Assembly (NCBI RefSeq): GCF_001426665.1
Contig: NZ_LMEY01000001.1
Coordinates: 809,000-872,999 of the forward strand
From: Rhizobium sp. Root1334
GTDB taxonomy: Bacteria > Pseudomonadota > Alphaproteobacteria > Rhizobiales > Rhizobiaceae
Direction: 5' to 3'
Length of the DNA stretch: 64,000 bases
Below the pieces are notes generated by a model. That model searched no databases. It had not been told where the DNA came from and was given only the letters and a program-made list of their open reading frames with translations. The translations under genes were made by a program, and so were the position numbers. Positions 37,363-48,645 of this stretch are shown here, one piece after another. The stretch's first letter is position 1. Every line of letters begins with the position of its first letter.

Positions 37363-38393
37363 TCGCCCGGCCCCAGGTCCATCGGCTTCAGGCCAAGGCG
37401 GCGGAACAGGGCCGTGTCGTGATCCTCGCCCGGATTATCCGCCGTCAGCAGCGTATCGCCGGCAAAGATCGAGTTGGCACCGGCGAAGAAACAGAGCGCC
37501 TGCATCTCGTCGCTCATCTGCGTGCGCCCGGCCGAGAGGCGCACATGCGAACGCGGCATCAGGATACGGGCAAGCGCGATGGAGCGGACGAATTCGATCG
37601 GATCGACCGGCTCGGCATTGGCAAGCCGCGAGCCGGGGATCGGGATCAGCATGTTGATTGGAACGCTTTCCGGTGGTTCCGGCAGGTTGGCGAGCGTCAC
37701 CAGCATGGAAATGCGATCGTCGGTCGTTTCTCCCATGCCGAGAATACCCCCAGCGCAGACCTTCATGCCGGCATCGCGGACATTCGCAAGGGTATCCAGC
37801 CGGTCAGCAAACGTCCGGGTGGTGATGACCTGCGGATAGAATTCTTCCGACGTGTCAATGTTGTGGTTGTAATAGTCGAGCCCGGCTTCGGCCAGCGTCC
37901 CAGCCTGCTGCGGCGACAGCATGCCGAGCGTCATGCAAGTCTCAAGCCCGAGCGCCTTGACCCCCTCGACCATCGCGACCAGCGTTTCCATGTCGCGATC
38001 CTTCGGGCTGCGCCAGGCAGCTCCCATGCAATAGCGGCTGGCCCCTTCGGCCTTGGCCTTGCGCGCTTCCGCCAGCACCTTTTCCACCATCATCAGCCGG
38101 GAGGCCTTCAGCCCCGTCGGAGAGCGTGCCGACTGGCTGCAGTACCCGCAATCCTCGGCGCATCCGCCCGTCTTGATCGACAGGAGCCGGCTGATCTGCA
38201 CGGCATTCGGATCGAAGTTTTCTCTGTGAACCGATTGCGCCCGGAACAGCAGATCATTGAACGGGGAATTATAGATAATTTTTGCATCAACGAGAGAATG
38301 CCGCTCCGTTCCGGCGCTTTCATCGTGCGAATTTTCCTTTAAAAGACCCATTTCAATCGGGAAATCGGCAGAACTTTCGTTTCTCAGCATCAT
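37359..38393 (-). CDS. bioB: Biotin synthase BioB
   Basis: A 344-residue radical-SAM enzyme that inserts sulphur into dethiobiotin. The 4Fe-4S cysteines are C78, C82 and C85 ([14 protein letters not shown]), and [13 protein letters not shown] and the C-terminal [16 protein letters not shown] are family hallmarks. It is first in the operon. AGGTGG abuts ATGATG, so either of the first two ATGs can be used. A BioR-type operator lies 30-40 bases upstream and a second copy of that palindrome lies inside codons 38-42. Confidence 0.96.
   Translation of the reverse strand: MMLRNESSADFPIEMGLLKENSHDESAGTERHSLVDAKIIYNSPFNDLLFRAQSVHRENFDPNAVQISRLLSIKTGGCAEDCGYCSQSARSPTGLKASRLMMVEKVLAEARKAKAEGASRYCMGAAWRSPKDRDMETLVAMVEGVKALGLETCMTLGMLSPQQAGTLAEAGLDYYNHNIDTSEEFYPQVITTRTFADRLDTLANVRDAGMKVCAGGILGMGETTDDRISMLVTLANLPEPPESVPINMLIPIPGSRLANAEPVDPIEFVRSIALARILMPRSHVRLSAGRTQMSDEMQALCFFAGANSIFAGDTLLTADNPGEDHDTALFRRLGLKPMDLGPGE
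38269..38278. promoter_or_regulatory. BioR-type palindrome inside bioB
   Basis: TTATAGATAA, an exact copy of the operator motif found upstream of bioB and bioR, lies within the bioB coding region where it codes part of K-I-I-Y-N. It may be a second contact point for BioR or a chance result of this codon string. Confidence 0.45.
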
Positions 38394-38423
38394 CCACCTA
38401 GCATGATAGATTAAAAATAATAA

Positions 38424-38433
38424 TTATCTATAA
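38424..38433. promoter_or_regulatory. BioR operator of the bioBFDAZ operon
   Basis: TTATCTATAA matches the BioR recognition palindrome known from Agrobacterium and Brucella. It lies 31-40 bases upstream of the bioB start in an AT-rich promoter stretch. Confidence 0.85.
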
Positions 38434-38568
38434 TTTATCCAAAGCCACGGAATCGCAACCGCCTTTTTGGTGTATGGCGTAAAAATTCCCGCAGTACGCG
38501 CCTCCATGATCCGGAGAGACGCACCGAAAGCAGTCAAAATCAGGAAAAAAGGAAGTGGAAAATAATTC

Positions 38569-39237
38569 TCAGCCGACGATGGCGAAGGCATCCCGCGTGG
38601 CGCCGGAGGCGTTACGGACGGGCTTCTGGCCTATCCATTGCACGTGACGCTCGAGGACAGGAGCGGCGTTCTCGATATTGCCCTGACGCAGAAAGGTCAG
38701 GATGGCGCGGTGATCATGATCGGTGCGCACTTCCCATTCCGACCGCCAACTGGCGAACAGGAACCGGGCACTGGCCGCATGCAGATCGCTGATCGCTGCA
38801 AGCAGCCGCGGCATGCCGCAGGGCGTGAGAATCAGCGTGTGAAAACGCCGGTTTGCCTCTTCCCAGGAGCGGACATCGCGGGAATTGTCACCCGCGACCG
38901 TCGCTTCTTCAGCCTGATCGAGGATCGCAGGCGTCAGATGCGGTGCCGCGTGGCGAAGGGCTAAAACCTCAAGCGCAGCGCGCATCTGCGCAACTTCGCG
39001 CACTTCCTTCAGATCGAAGGACGCGACCCGCACGCCCCGGCGTGGCTCGCTGACCGCAAGCCCCTGCGCCTCCAGCCGCCGGAAAGCCTCGCGCACGGGC
39101 ACATGACTGGTCCCGAACTCCTCGGCAATATGGTCCTGGCGCAGCTTCGTACCCGGGTCCAATTGTCCGGTGACGATCCTGTCGGCCAGGATGCGGCTGA
39201 TGCGGCTGGCAATCGTGTCTTCGCTCGCTGAGGTCAT
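38569..39237 (-). CDS. bioR: GntR-family biotin repressor BioR
   Basis: A 222-residue FadR-subfamily regulator: an N-terminal winged helix (about residues 10-75, with FGTSHVPVREAFRRLEAQGL as recognition region) and a C-terminal FCD effector domain with metal-type histidines (RFHTLIL, HDHRAIL, LERHV). BioR represses bioBFDAZ in several alphaproteobacteria that lack a DNA-binding BirA. It is upstream of bioB on the same strand, 175 bases away. There is no ribosome site before the ATG; a promoter with the operator over its -10 ends at the start codon, suggesting a leaderless message. Confidence 0.92.
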   Translation of the reverse strand: MTSASEDTIASRISRILADRIVTGQLDPGTKLRQDHIAEEFGTSHVPVREAFRRLEAQGLAVSEPRRGVRVASFDLKEVREVAQMRAALEVLALRHAAPHLTPAILDQAEEATVAGDNSRDVRSWEEANRRFHTLILTPCGMPRLLAAISDLHAASARFLFASWRSEWEVRTDHDHRAILTFLRQGNIENAAPVLERHVQWIGQKPVRNASGATRDAFAIVG

Positions 39238-39240
39238 GTT

Positions 39241-39272
39241 TTATAGATAATTTGCCGGGGCGGCGCTGTCGA
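39241..39272 (-). promoter_or_regulatory. bioR promoter with overlapping BioR operator
   Basis: On the minus strand TCGACA (39267-39272) is followed after 17 bases by TATCTA (39244-39249), which is part of the palindrome TTATAGATAA/TTATCTATAA at 39241-39250. The expected start of transcription falls on or next to the A of the bioR ATG (39237). Autorepression is inferred. Confidence 0.6.
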
Positions 39273-39397
39273 GGGCGCGCTTGTAATCATTGAACATCTT
39301 CACAGTCTTGCGACGGGCAGAGAGCAGCGGCCGGACGACGGCGCACCAAACGGCCCTTGACGCTTCGTCCAAAACTGTGCCTAGATTGGCACATTCA

Positions 39398-41452
<2,055 letters not shown>

Positions 41453-41454
41453 CC

Positions 41455-42435
41455 ATGCGTATCCTCGTCAAAGGGGCCGGCGTTGCCGGCCTCACGGTCG
41501 CCTGGCAACTCTACCGCCACGGATTCGAGGTCACCATCCTCGAACGCGCCGAAAGGATCGGCACCGGCGCGTCAGGCTTTGCCGGCGGTATGCTGGCCCC
41601 CTGGTGCGAGCGGGAAAGCGCGGATGAACCCGTGCTGACACTCGGCCGAGTGGCCGCCGACTGGTGGGAGGCTGCACTCCCCGGCCATGTGCAGCGCTGC
41701 GGCACGCTGGTCGTCGCGGGCAGCCGTGACACTGGCGAACTGGACCGGTTTGCCGGCCGCACCACCGGCTGGGAGTGGCTGGACGAAGCGGCGATTGCGG
41801 CACTGGAACCGGACCTCGCCGGCCGTTTCCGCAAGGCCCTGTTTTTCCGACAGGAAGCCCATCTTGATCCACTGCAGGCATTGTCCGCGCTGACCGGAGC
41901 GCTGGAGGAAACGCGTATGCGTTTCCTGTTCGGCGCCCGGGGCGTCCCAGCGGAAGCCCATTATGACCGCACCGTCGATTGCACCGGCCCGGCACAGATC
42001 GGGTTGCTTCCCGATCTTCGCGGCGTGCGTGGAGAGATGCTCCTACTCGAAACCGGCGAGATAAGCCTTTCCCGCCCCATCCGCCTGCTGCATCCACGTC
42101 ACCCGATCTATATCGTGCCGCGCGGAAAGAACCGTTTCATGGTCGGCGCGACCATGATCGAAAGCGATGATGCCGGCCCCATCACGGCCCGCTCGCTGAT
42201 GGAATTGCTGAATACCGCGTATGCACTCCACCCCGCCTTTGGCGAGGCGAAGCTTATCGAAACCGGCGCGGGCGTGCGCCCTGCTTATTCCGACAACCTA
42301 CCGCGCGTAACCGAGGAGGGGCGCACCCTGCATGTGAATGGCCTTTACCGCCATGGCTACCTGCTCGCCCCCGCCATGGCTGGAGAGGTGGCACGGCGTC
42401 TCCTTGGAGAACAAAGACAAAGGATGGCTTCATGA
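41455..42435 (+). CDS. thiO: Glycine oxidase ThiO
   Basis: A 326-residue FAD-dependent amine oxidase forming the iminoglycine needed for the thiazole ring. The N-terminal dinucleotide-binding fold (ILVKGAGVAGLTVAWQLYRHGFEVTILE) is followed by GTGASGFAGGMLAPWCE and a C-terminal GLYRHGYLLAPAMA that closes on the flavin. GGAGAGTGACC precedes the ATG at 41455. A GTG at 41449 overlaps the thiC stop and is an alternative. Its TGA overlaps thiS. Confidence 0.92.
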   Translation: MRILVKGAGVAGLTVAWQLYRHGFEVTILERAERIGTGASGFAGGMLAPWCERESADEPVLTLGRVAADWWEAALPGHVQRCGTLVVAGSRDTGELDRFAGRTTGWEWLDEAAIAALEPDLAGRFRKALFFRQEAHLDPLQALSALTGALEETRMRFLFGARGVPAEAHYDRTVDCTGPAQIGLLPDLRGVRGEMLLLETGEISLSRPIRLLHPRHPIYIVPRGKNRFMVGATMIESDDAGPITARSLMELLNTAYALHPAFGEAKLIETGAGVRPAYSDNLPRVTEEGRTLHVNGLYRHGYLLAPAMAGEVARRLLGEQRQRMAS

Positions 42436-42629
42436 TTTTCATCATCAACGGCGAGGAACAGCAGGTCGCGGCGGCAACACTCGCCGACCTGCTGGCTGCT
42501 CTCGATTACGAAGGCGAATGGCTGGCGACGGCCGTTAACGGTGAGCTTGTGCATCGCGAAGAGCGTAGCGGATTTCCGCTCGGTGAACGCGACCGGATCG
42601 AGATCCTGTCGCCGATGCAGGGGGGCTAA
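42432..42629 (+). CDS. thiS: Thiamine sulphur carrier ThiS
   Basis: A 65-residue ubiquitin-like protein beginning [20 protein letters not shown] and ending in the obligatory Gly-Gly (SPMQGG). The C-terminal glycine is adenylated and converted to a thiocarboxylate that donates sulphur to ThiG. It overlaps thiO by ATGA and shares one base with thiG (TAATG). Confidence 0.95.
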   Translation: MIFIINGEEQQVAAATLADLLAALDYEGEWLATAVNGELVHREERSGFPLGERDRIEILSPMQGG

Positions 42630-43405
42630 TGATGTTGACGCTCTACGGAACCTCGGTATCTTCGCGCCTGCTGCTCGGCACCGCCCGGTACCCCTCTCCC
42701 GCCGTTCTCGCCGAAGCGGTTCGGGCATCGAGAACCGATATCGTCACGGTGTCGCTGCGCCGGGAAACAGCGGGCAGCCGCACCGGCGGCGCCTTCTTCG
42801 AGCTGATCCGCACGCTCGGCGTCCGGGTTCTACCGAATACAGCGGGCTGCCATACTGTTTCCGAAGCAGTTTTGACCGCCAAGATGGCCCGCGACTTGTT
42901 TTCCACCGACTGGATCAAGCTCGAGGTGATCGGCAATCATGACACGTTGCAGCCAGACGTCTTCGCGCTGGTCGAAGCGGCCCGCATTCTGAGCGGTGAA
43001 GGCTTCAAGGTCTTTCCCTACACCACCGACGATCTTGTCGTGGCGGAAAAGCTGCTCGATGCGGGTTGCCAGGTGCTGATGCCCTGGTGTGCTCCCATCG
43101 GCTCGGCCATGGGTCCCGTAAACCTGCCGGCACTGCGTAGCATGCGGGCAAGCTTTCCCGAGGTGCCGCTGATCGTCGATGCCGGTATCGGCCGGCCATC
43201 GCATGCCGCCACCGTCATGGAACTCGGTTTCGACGCCGTTCTGCTGAACACAGCCGTTGCAGGAGCCGCCGATCCGGCTGCGATGGCCGCCGCCTTTAGC
43301 GGCGCGATTGATGCGGGCCGCATAGCATTTCACGCCGGCATGCTGGAGCCGCGCGACATGGCCGTTCCCTCGACGCCCATCATCGGCAAGGCGGTGTTTT
43401 CATGA
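42629..43405 (+). CDS. thiG: Thiazole synthase ThiG
   Basis: A 258-residue TIM-barrel enzyme that builds the thiazole phosphate from deoxyxylulose phosphate, ThiS thiocarboxylate and iminoglycine. The Schiff-base lysine sits in [11 protein letters not shown], and [15 protein letters not shown] plus [20 protein letters not shown] are family signatures. It is translated across overlaps from thiS and into thiE. A second ATG three bases in could be the real start. Confidence 0.95.
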   Translation: MMLTLYGTSVSSRLLLGTARYPSPAVLAEAVRASRTDIVTVSLRRETAGSRTGGAFFELIRTLGVRVLPNTAGCHTVSEAVLTAKMARDLFSTDWIKLEVIGNHDTLQPDVFALVEAARILSGEGFKVFPYTTDDLVVAEKLLDAGCQVLMPWCAPIGSAMGPVNLPALRSMRASFPEVPLIVDAGIGRPSHAATVMELGFDAVLLNTAVAGAADPAAMAAAFSGAIDAGRIAFHAGMLEPRDMAVPSTPIIGKAVFS

Positions 43406-44007
43406 AGCTTGATCCCTTTTACCTGATCGTCGACAGCGCCGACTGGATCGATCGCCTCGTGCCGCTCGGCGTCAAGCTCGTGCAGTTGCGGATGAAAGAC
43501 AGCACCGATATTGAGCTGCGAACGGCCATCCGACGCGCCAAAACGGTCTGTAGCGCCCACGGTTGCCAGTTGATCATCAACGACTATTGGCGCGTTGCAA
43601 TCGAGGAAGGCTGCGATTTCGTCCATCTCGGTCAAGAGGATCTCGCCGAAGCCGATGTCACCGCCATTCGCGCCGCTGGGCTCAAGCTCGGGCTCTCCAC
43701 CCATGATGCGACCGAACTGGAGACGGCGCTTGCGGCTGCGCCGGACTATGTGGCGCTCGGGCCGGTCTGGCCGACCATCCTGAAGAAGATGAAATGGGCG
43801 CCACAGGGGCTGGAGAAAGTGCGCGACTGGAAGACACGCGTCGGCGCGCTGCCGCTGGTGGCGATCGGCGGCATCAATATCGACCGGATCGACGGCGTCT
43901 TTGCCCATGGCGCTGATAGCGCCGCTGTTGTCACCGACATCATCCTCAATGCCGATCCGGAAGCGCGGACCCGTGAATGGATTGCACGCACGGCGCGTTT
44001 CCGGTGA
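43402..44007 (+). CDS. thiE: Thiamine-phosphate synthase ThiE
   Basis: A 201-residue TIM-barrel enzyme joining HMP-pyrophosphate and thiazole phosphate. It shows [33 protein letters not shown], the phosphate-binding region [10 protein letters not shown] and VAIGGINI. It is slightly diverged from E. coli ThiE, as usual for the rhizobial thiCOSGE type. It overlaps thiG by ATGA. Confidence 0.92.
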   Translation: MKLDPFYLIVDSADWIDRLVPLGVKLVQLRMKDSTDIELRTAIRRAKTVCSAHGCQLIINDYWRVAIEEGCDFVHLGQEDLAEADVTAIRAAGLKLGLSTHDATELETALAAAPDYVALGPVWPTILKKMKWAPQGLEKVRDWKTRVGALPLVAIGGINIDRIDGVFAHGADSAAVVTDIILNADPEARTREWIARTARFR

Positions 44008-44017
44008 GGGCGTTTCG

Positions 44018-44761
44018 ATGAACCACGTGCCCCACGTGCTTGTTGTCGCCGGCTCGGATTCGTCCGGCGGCGCCGGGATCGTGCGCGATATCGAGACGCT
44101 GGCCGCCTTTGGCGTCAAGGCTTCGGTGGCGATCACCGCCGTCACGGTTCAAACACATAAAGGCGTCGAGCATATCGATGCCGTTCCACCCGACCGCGTG
44201 GCGCAGCAGATGCGTGCCGCGCTATCGGCCAATCCAATTGCCGCCATCAAGATCGGCATGCTCGCAACCGCAGAGACGATTGCCGCTGTTGCAACGGTGC
44301 TTGCGGACAACCCCGGCATTCCTGTGGTTCTCGACCCGGTTCTGGTTTCGACGTCCGGCCGCACCCTTCTTGCTCCGGCCGCGACGGCCGCGTTACGCGA
44401 TCTTTTCACGGCATGTACGCTCATCACGCCCAACCTGCCGGAGCTTTCAGTGCTGGCGGCATCGATGGTTGCCACATCGCCCGGCAGTGTGGGTGACCAG
44501 GCCCGGAGCCTCTTGAGGGTTGGAGCAAAGGCGGTTCTGGTCAAGGGCGGACATGCCGGTGGCGTGGAAGCCATCGATCTGCTCTTCCAACCGGACCAGA
44601 TTGATCGATCCTTTGCGTCCCCTCGCCTCGCTGCGGCGATGCGCGGCACCGGCTGCATGCTCGCCAGCGCGATTGCCGCGCGCCTGGCCTTTGGAGACCC
44701 GCTCGCGGCGGCAATCGCCCAGGCCAAGGCCTTCGTGCATGGAAAGTTCCGCGAAACGTGA
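44018..44761 (+). CDS. thiD: HMP / HMP-phosphate kinase ThiD
   Basis: A 247-residue ribokinase-like enzyme phosphorylating hydroxymethylpyrimidine twice. It has the N-terminal HVLVVAGSDSSGGAGIVRDI, the potassium/anion region PVVLDPVLVSTSG, and the C-terminal anion hole RGTGCMLASAIAARLA. It starts 10 bases after thiE with GAGGGCG upstream, so it belongs to the thi operon here and completes the thiCOSGED set. Confidence 0.92.
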   Translation: MNHVPHVLVVAGSDSSGGAGIVRDIETLAAFGVKASVAITAVTVQTHKGVEHIDAVPPDRVAQQMRAALSANPIAAIKIGMLATAETIAAVATVLADNPGIPVVLDPVLVSTSGRTLLAPAATAALRDLFTACTLITPNLPELSVLAASMVATSPGSVGDQARSLLRVGAKAVLVKGGHAGGVEAIDLLFQPDQIDRSFASPRLAAAMRGTGCMLASAIAARLAFGDPLAAAIAQAKAFVHGKFRET

Positions 44762-44892
44762 ACAGCCATTTACCCGCCGATCTGCGATGATCGCAGGCGA
44801 AGAAATACCTTGGGCTGCATCGCTCCATCCTCTTTTGCTAATCTTTCTTAGGGATAGCGCTTCGGACGCGCTATATTTCGGAGGTGAAGACC

Positions 44893-46722
44893 GTGGTGGA
44901 GAGATTCGCGCCGATGCCGCATGACATGAATGGTAAGAGTAACCAGCGTGTAGAAACCGACGACGAGCAGCCCTTCTTCGATCAGCTCCGCATGATGCAG
45001 CGAGCCTTTGTCGCCTCGCCCGTCCGCAAGACCATCATATGGCTCTCAATCGGGATCATTACCGTCATATTGGCGACTGCGGTCGGGCAGATCTTGCTGA
45101 ACCGATGGTACAAACCATTCTACGATACGCTCGAGCGGCGTGATCTCTCCGCGTTTCTAATGCAGTTCATCACCTTCGGCCAGATTGCCGGTACGCTGCT
45201 GATCCTCAATGTGCTGCAAACCTGGCTCAACCAGTGGATCCGGATCAAATTGCGTGAGGGGCTGACGCTCGATCTGATCGGCGAATGGATGAAGCCGGCG
45301 CGGGCCTTCCGCCTTGCCAATGCAGGCGCCATCGGCATCAATCCCGATCAGCGCGTGCACGAGGACGCCCGTCATCTCGCCGACCTGACGGCGGGCCTTA
45401 CCATCGGCCTGTTCCAGTCGGGCATTCTGCTTGCCAGTTTCGTCGGCGTTTTGTGGTCGCTTTCGTCCGGCTTCATTTTTCACATTGGCGGCTATGATCT
45501 CAATATTCCCGGCTACATGGTCTGGGCGGCCTTCCTTTACGCCGGGACCGCTGCGGCCGTGAGCTGGGTGGTCGGACGCCCGCTCGTCAAGATCAATGGC
45601 GACCACTATGCGCGGGAAGCCGCCCTGCGCTTCTCACTGATGCGGGTCAACGAACATATAGAAGCGGTGTCACTGTCCTCCGGCGAGGCCAATGAAAAGC
45701 GCCGTCTCCAGCGTGATCTGGCCTCGGTTCTGGAAATCAGCAACAAGCTGATGATGGCCCTGACACGGCTGACATGGGTCACGTCAGGCTATGGCTGGCT
45801 TACGGTCGTCGCCCCTATCGTCATCGCAGCCCCCGTCTATTTCAATGGTGATCTCAGTTTCGGCGGCCTGATGATGGCCGTTGGCGCGTTCAATCAGGTG
45901 AACACGTCGCTACGCTGGTTCGTCGACAATATCGACAGCATCGCCGACTGGCGGGCAACGCTGCTTCGGGTCGCCGCCTTCCGCTCCGCAATCCTGATGA
46001 CCGACGAACGGCACGAAAACGACAAGCGCATCGAATTTGCCAAGGCTGAGGGTGACCGCCTGACCATCGACCGCCTGGAAATCGCCCTCCCGTCCGGCTG
46101 CATCAAGCTCGCCGACCAGCATATCGAAATCGGGCCCGGCGAACGCGTTCTCGTGACCAGTGATTCGGATGTGGAAAAAGCGCCATTCTTCCGGTCGCTG
46201 GCCGGCCTCTGGCCATGGGGACACGGACGCATTGCTCTACCCGGCGGTGACAACATCGCCTTTGTGCCACGAACACCCTATTTCTCACCCGGGACGCTGG
46301 AGGAAGTCCTCAGCTATCCCGAAAATCCAGGAAAATTTAAAAAATCCGATCTGGTCTCGGTGCTGTCCAAGGTCGGTTTGAGCAAGCTGCAAAACAGCCT
46401 CGATCAGGACATGCGGACAAGGCTGAAACTCAACGAAGTCGAAATCAGGCTTCTGGCCATTGCCCGGCTGGGACTGCACAAACCGGGCTGGATCATCATT
46501 GACGAGGCGCTCGATACCCTGGACCGCGATGCCTACCAGCAAGTCCTAACCTTCATGGAGCAGGAGCTGGGCAATGCGGCTATCGTGAACATCGGCAGGG
46601 TGGCATCCGGCAACCGCTTCTTCACACGCGTATTGCAACTGCAGGGCAGCCCGGCAGGCAAGGCCATCCGTTTGCTCAGACCCAAAAGCCTTCGCGCGGA
46701 CAATCCTGAACTGGCGGATTGA
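44893..46722 (+). CDS. ABC_membrane_2 (SbmA/BacA superfamily) transporter with degraded ATPase motifs
   Basis: A protein of about 609 residues. Residues about 40-350 form a six-helix ABC_membrane_2 domain with the family element NRWYKPFYDTLERRD near 75. The C-terminal domain looks like an ABC ATPase, but the P-loop G-x-x-G-x-G-K-S/T reads SDSDVEKAP (about 423-431, only the lysine kept). The signature LSxGEQQ reads LNEVEIR, and the H-loop histidine is arginine in NIGRVAS. Walker B WIIIDEALDTLD is kept. Relatives export peptides or vitamins. ATP hydrolysis looks unlikely. GGAGG lies 8 bases before the GTG at 44893. Confidence 0.85.
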   Translation: MVERFAPMPHDMNGKSNQRVETDDEQPFFDQLRMMQRAFVASPVRKTIIWLSIGIITVILATAVGQILLNRWYKPFYDTLERRDLSAFLMQFITFGQIAGTLLILNVLQTWLNQWIRIKLREGLTLDLIGEWMKPARAFRLANAGAIGINPDQRVHEDARHLADLTAGLTIGLFQSGILLASFVGVLWSLSSGFIFHIGGYDLNIPGYMVWAAFLYAGTAAAVSWVVGRPLVKINGDHYAREAALRFSLMRVNEHIEAVSLSSGEANEKRRLQRDLASVLEISNKLMMALTRLTWVTSGYGWLTVVAPIVIAAPVYFNGDLSFGGLMMAVGAFNQVNTSLRWFVDNIDSIADWRATLLRVAAFRSAILMTDERHENDKRIEFAKAEGDRLTIDRLEIALPSGCIKLADQHIEIGPGERVLVTSDSDVEKAPFFRSLAGLWPWGHGRIALPGGDNIAFVPRTPYFSPGTLEEVLSYPENPGKFKKSDLVSVLSKVGLSKLQNSLDQDMRTRLKLNEVEIRLLAIARLGLHKPGWIIIDEALDTLDRDAYQQVLTFMEQELGNAAIVNIGRVASGNRFFTRVLQLQGSPAGKAIRLLRPKSLRADNPELAD

Positions 46723-46759
46723 ACTGACTGCGTGCGCCAACGCAAGCCAGCTTTTGAAC

Positions 46760-46789
46760 TTTCCCCCTTCAAGAAGACGAAGGGGGAAA
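46760..46789. terminator. Hairpin between convergent transporter and DUF992 genes
   Basis: TTTCCCCCTT (46760-46769) and AAGGGGGAAA (46780-46789) pair perfectly around a 10-base loop, 38 bases after the transporter stop and 11 bases after the stop of the leftward gene. It is likely used in both directions, although neither side has a strong U-run. Confidence 0.65.
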
Positions 46790-46799
46790 GCGGGACGAT

Positions 46800-47336
46800 T
46801 TAGTTGACGGCTGTGAGCGTCACCGATGTGCCGCCAGCAGCAAGGTTGAGGCCGAGCTGGCCCGTCACGCTGATGGTCTGGAGGTGGATCGAGCCGGACG
46901 TGCCGCCCACGAGGACATTGGCGCCGACGCCCGCACCGACCGTGGCTTCAACACTTGCGCCCTGGTAGAGACCGCTGAGCGAACCCTGATGGTAGCCTGC
47001 CGTCGGCGCAAGCACCGCCCAGACAAGCTTGCTGCGCGTCGTGAAGCCGAGGTCAACGCCCATCTTCCTGACAGCGCCGGTATAGTGGTCTGTGCGTTCC
47101 TTGCCGACTGAGGAATGGAACGTGCAATCGATTTCCTTGGCCGAGCCCAGAACATAGCCGGCGCCACCGCCAACCTCGCATTCGAGGTAGCCGATCTTCA
47201 CGCCGCCACGCACGTCGCTCTCTTGATAGCTGGGAGCCGGTGCGCCAGTTGCCAGATCGGCAGCCTGAACGGCAATTCCGCCCGTCAAGGCCAGGGTCGC
47301 GGTGGTGAGCGCCAAAGCAAGTGTCTTTTTCATCAT
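46800..47336 (-). CDS. DUF992 exported protein
   Basis: A 178-residue secreted protein. After a signal peptide (MMKKTLALALTTATLALTGG, ending QAA) comes a DUF992 domain with VRGGVKIGYLECEVGGGAGYVLGSAKEIDC and a two-cysteine pair, then a glycine-rich tail GASVEATVGAGVGANVLVGG. The family is common in Rhizobiales and its role is unknown; the tail suggests a lipid- or surface-associated protein. GAAGGAAAGA precedes ATGATG at 47336/47333, preferred over a longer frame from 47369. Confidence 0.8.
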   Translation of the reverse strand: MMKKTLALALTTATLALTGGIAVQAADLATGAPAPSYQESDVRGGVKIGYLECEVGGGAGYVLGSAKEIDCTFHSSVGKERTDHYTGAVRKMGVDLGFTTRSKLVWAVLAPTAGYHQGSLSGLYQGASVEATVGAGVGANVLVGGTSGSIHLQTISVTGQLGLNLAAGGTSVTLTAVN

Positions 47337-47721
47337 TCTTTCCTTCTCAAACCGGGGCCGGTAGGGCACGCAGCCGTTCAGTCGATAGATTCATTCACGT
47401 CATCGAGTGTTTCGCAGCGATCCCAGCTGGCGCAATGAAGGCGAGACAGGCTGGAATCGGTTGCAGATGACAGGCCTTCAACTGTTTACCGGTTATTAGG
47501 ACATTTCGAAGGCAGTCCCGGCAGCCCGAGCGGTACGCCCACAGACGCTGGCTGCCCGTCACCAAAATCACACAGAACCGGGCCGCTCCCTATGAAAAAA
47601 CGAGATTGCTATGGGAGGGGATGGTGAATGCGTTCTGGCACGCCAACACTGATGCCGCATCTGGCGCTCTGGGGAGCTCTATCCCCGCTGACTGACGCTT
47701 TGCGAACGCAACGCCAGGTCA
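47337..47721. other. Gene-free stretch between two leftward exported-protein genes
   Basis: About 385 bases holding the promoter of the DUF992 gene. A frame of 24 codons on the plus strand (near 47623-47697) has a purine-rich lead but no other support. Nothing else is clear. Confidence 0.4.
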
Positions 47722-47758
47722 AAATGAAAACCCCGCCACCACGATAGCGATGACGGGG
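47722..47758 (-). terminator. Rho-independent terminator of the small periplasmic gene
   Basis: On the minus strand CCCCGTCATC pairs with GGTGGCGGGG (10 bp including two G-U pairs) over an 8-base loop, followed by TTTTCATTTT. It lies 20 bases after the stop of the leftward gene at 47779. Confidence 0.75.
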
Positions 47759-47778
47759 CAAATCAAGCGTCGAAACGC

Positions 47779-48108
47779 TTATTCTTCGATCGTGTATTCG
47801 CCCAGCTCACAGAGATCCTGTGTGTCGGTGGTGACGTCGAGATCATCACCCTGGAATTCGAAGCGCATATCGTACTTGCAGACGTCGCGGCCGTCGGCGA
47901 TGGTGATTTCCATGGTCTCGCCCGCGCCAAGCGCCTGGCTGCCGAAGATATCGTCTTCCCACTTGTCGACGCCGACCGGCGAAGCGTGGAAATTGTTGAG
48001 CACCGATTTCGTGCCGTTCTTCAGCGTGAAGACGAGGTCTTCCGCATGAGAGGCACTGGCTGTCAACAACACCGCAGCGGCGGCAACGGCGATTTTCATT
48101 CTCTGCAT
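47779..48108 (-). CDS. Small periplasmic protein (109 aa), function unknown
   Basis: A signal peptide of about 22 residues (AVAAAAVLLTASASHA) precedes an acidic domain with LKNGTKSVLNNFHASPVGVDKWEDDIFG and C-x-Y-D-M-R...LCELGEY, giving two cysteines likely to form a disulphide. The pattern NG-x5-L-x2-F-x-ASP-x4-W is common in small exported proteins of rhizobia, but I know no named function. It has its own terminator and promoter. Confidence 0.75.
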   Translation of the reverse strand: MQRMKIAVAAAAVLLTASASHAEDLVFTLKNGTKSVLNNFHASPVGVDKWEDDIFGSQALGAGETMEITIADGRDVCKYDMRFEFQGDDLDVTTDTQDLCELGEYTIEE

Positions 48109-48645
48109 TTTCTACTCCCTAAAGCCCAATCGGCTGCAGGCTTTAAAGCGCTCCAAATGTGAATGCGGCATGAATGAGGCAGGTGTAATTCGGCCCACCC
48201 TAATGCGCGCATCGCGATTAATTTTTGACAATAATCACCCTGAAGGAGCAAGCGCCTCGACGCACTGACAACCAATCAACTCATTGTTTTCACATGAAAT
48301 TATTGAGAATTCATGCTCATTCCCAGCAATCTCCCGGACGCGCTCTCCCTGTGAAAGTCACGCTGAGCCAGCCGCCAATGACGATTCCAGCCCCATGAAC
48401 ATGCAAAACACCCCCAAAGATGGCGCAGCCCGATTAGTCAATTCTGTGCAGCGCCACCCACAAAGCAGCAGAATAGCCTCCACAGACCGCCAGTTGGGTG
48501 GACAGCGGACATGGTCCGATAGCTCCGGACATCATATCAAGGATCCATCCCGTGTCACGATCCATCGCTCGATGCCGCGGCCATCGAGATCTGCTCAACG
48601 CATCGGAGTGGACGTGTTGCACAGCGGCCGCCGTGGAGAACGACG
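48109..48645. other. Gene-free stretch of about 540 bases
   Basis: Contains the promoter of the small periplasmic gene and the 3' flank of the pyruvyltransferase-like gene. Plus-strand frames here are arginine- and serine-rich shadows without ribosome sites. I see no terminator, repeat or RNA gene. Confidence 0.5.

Noticed and set aside
47623..47697. A 24-codon frame after GGGAGGGG
   Set aside because: The lead is purine-rich, but the peptide has no feature and spacing is too tight; not enough support.
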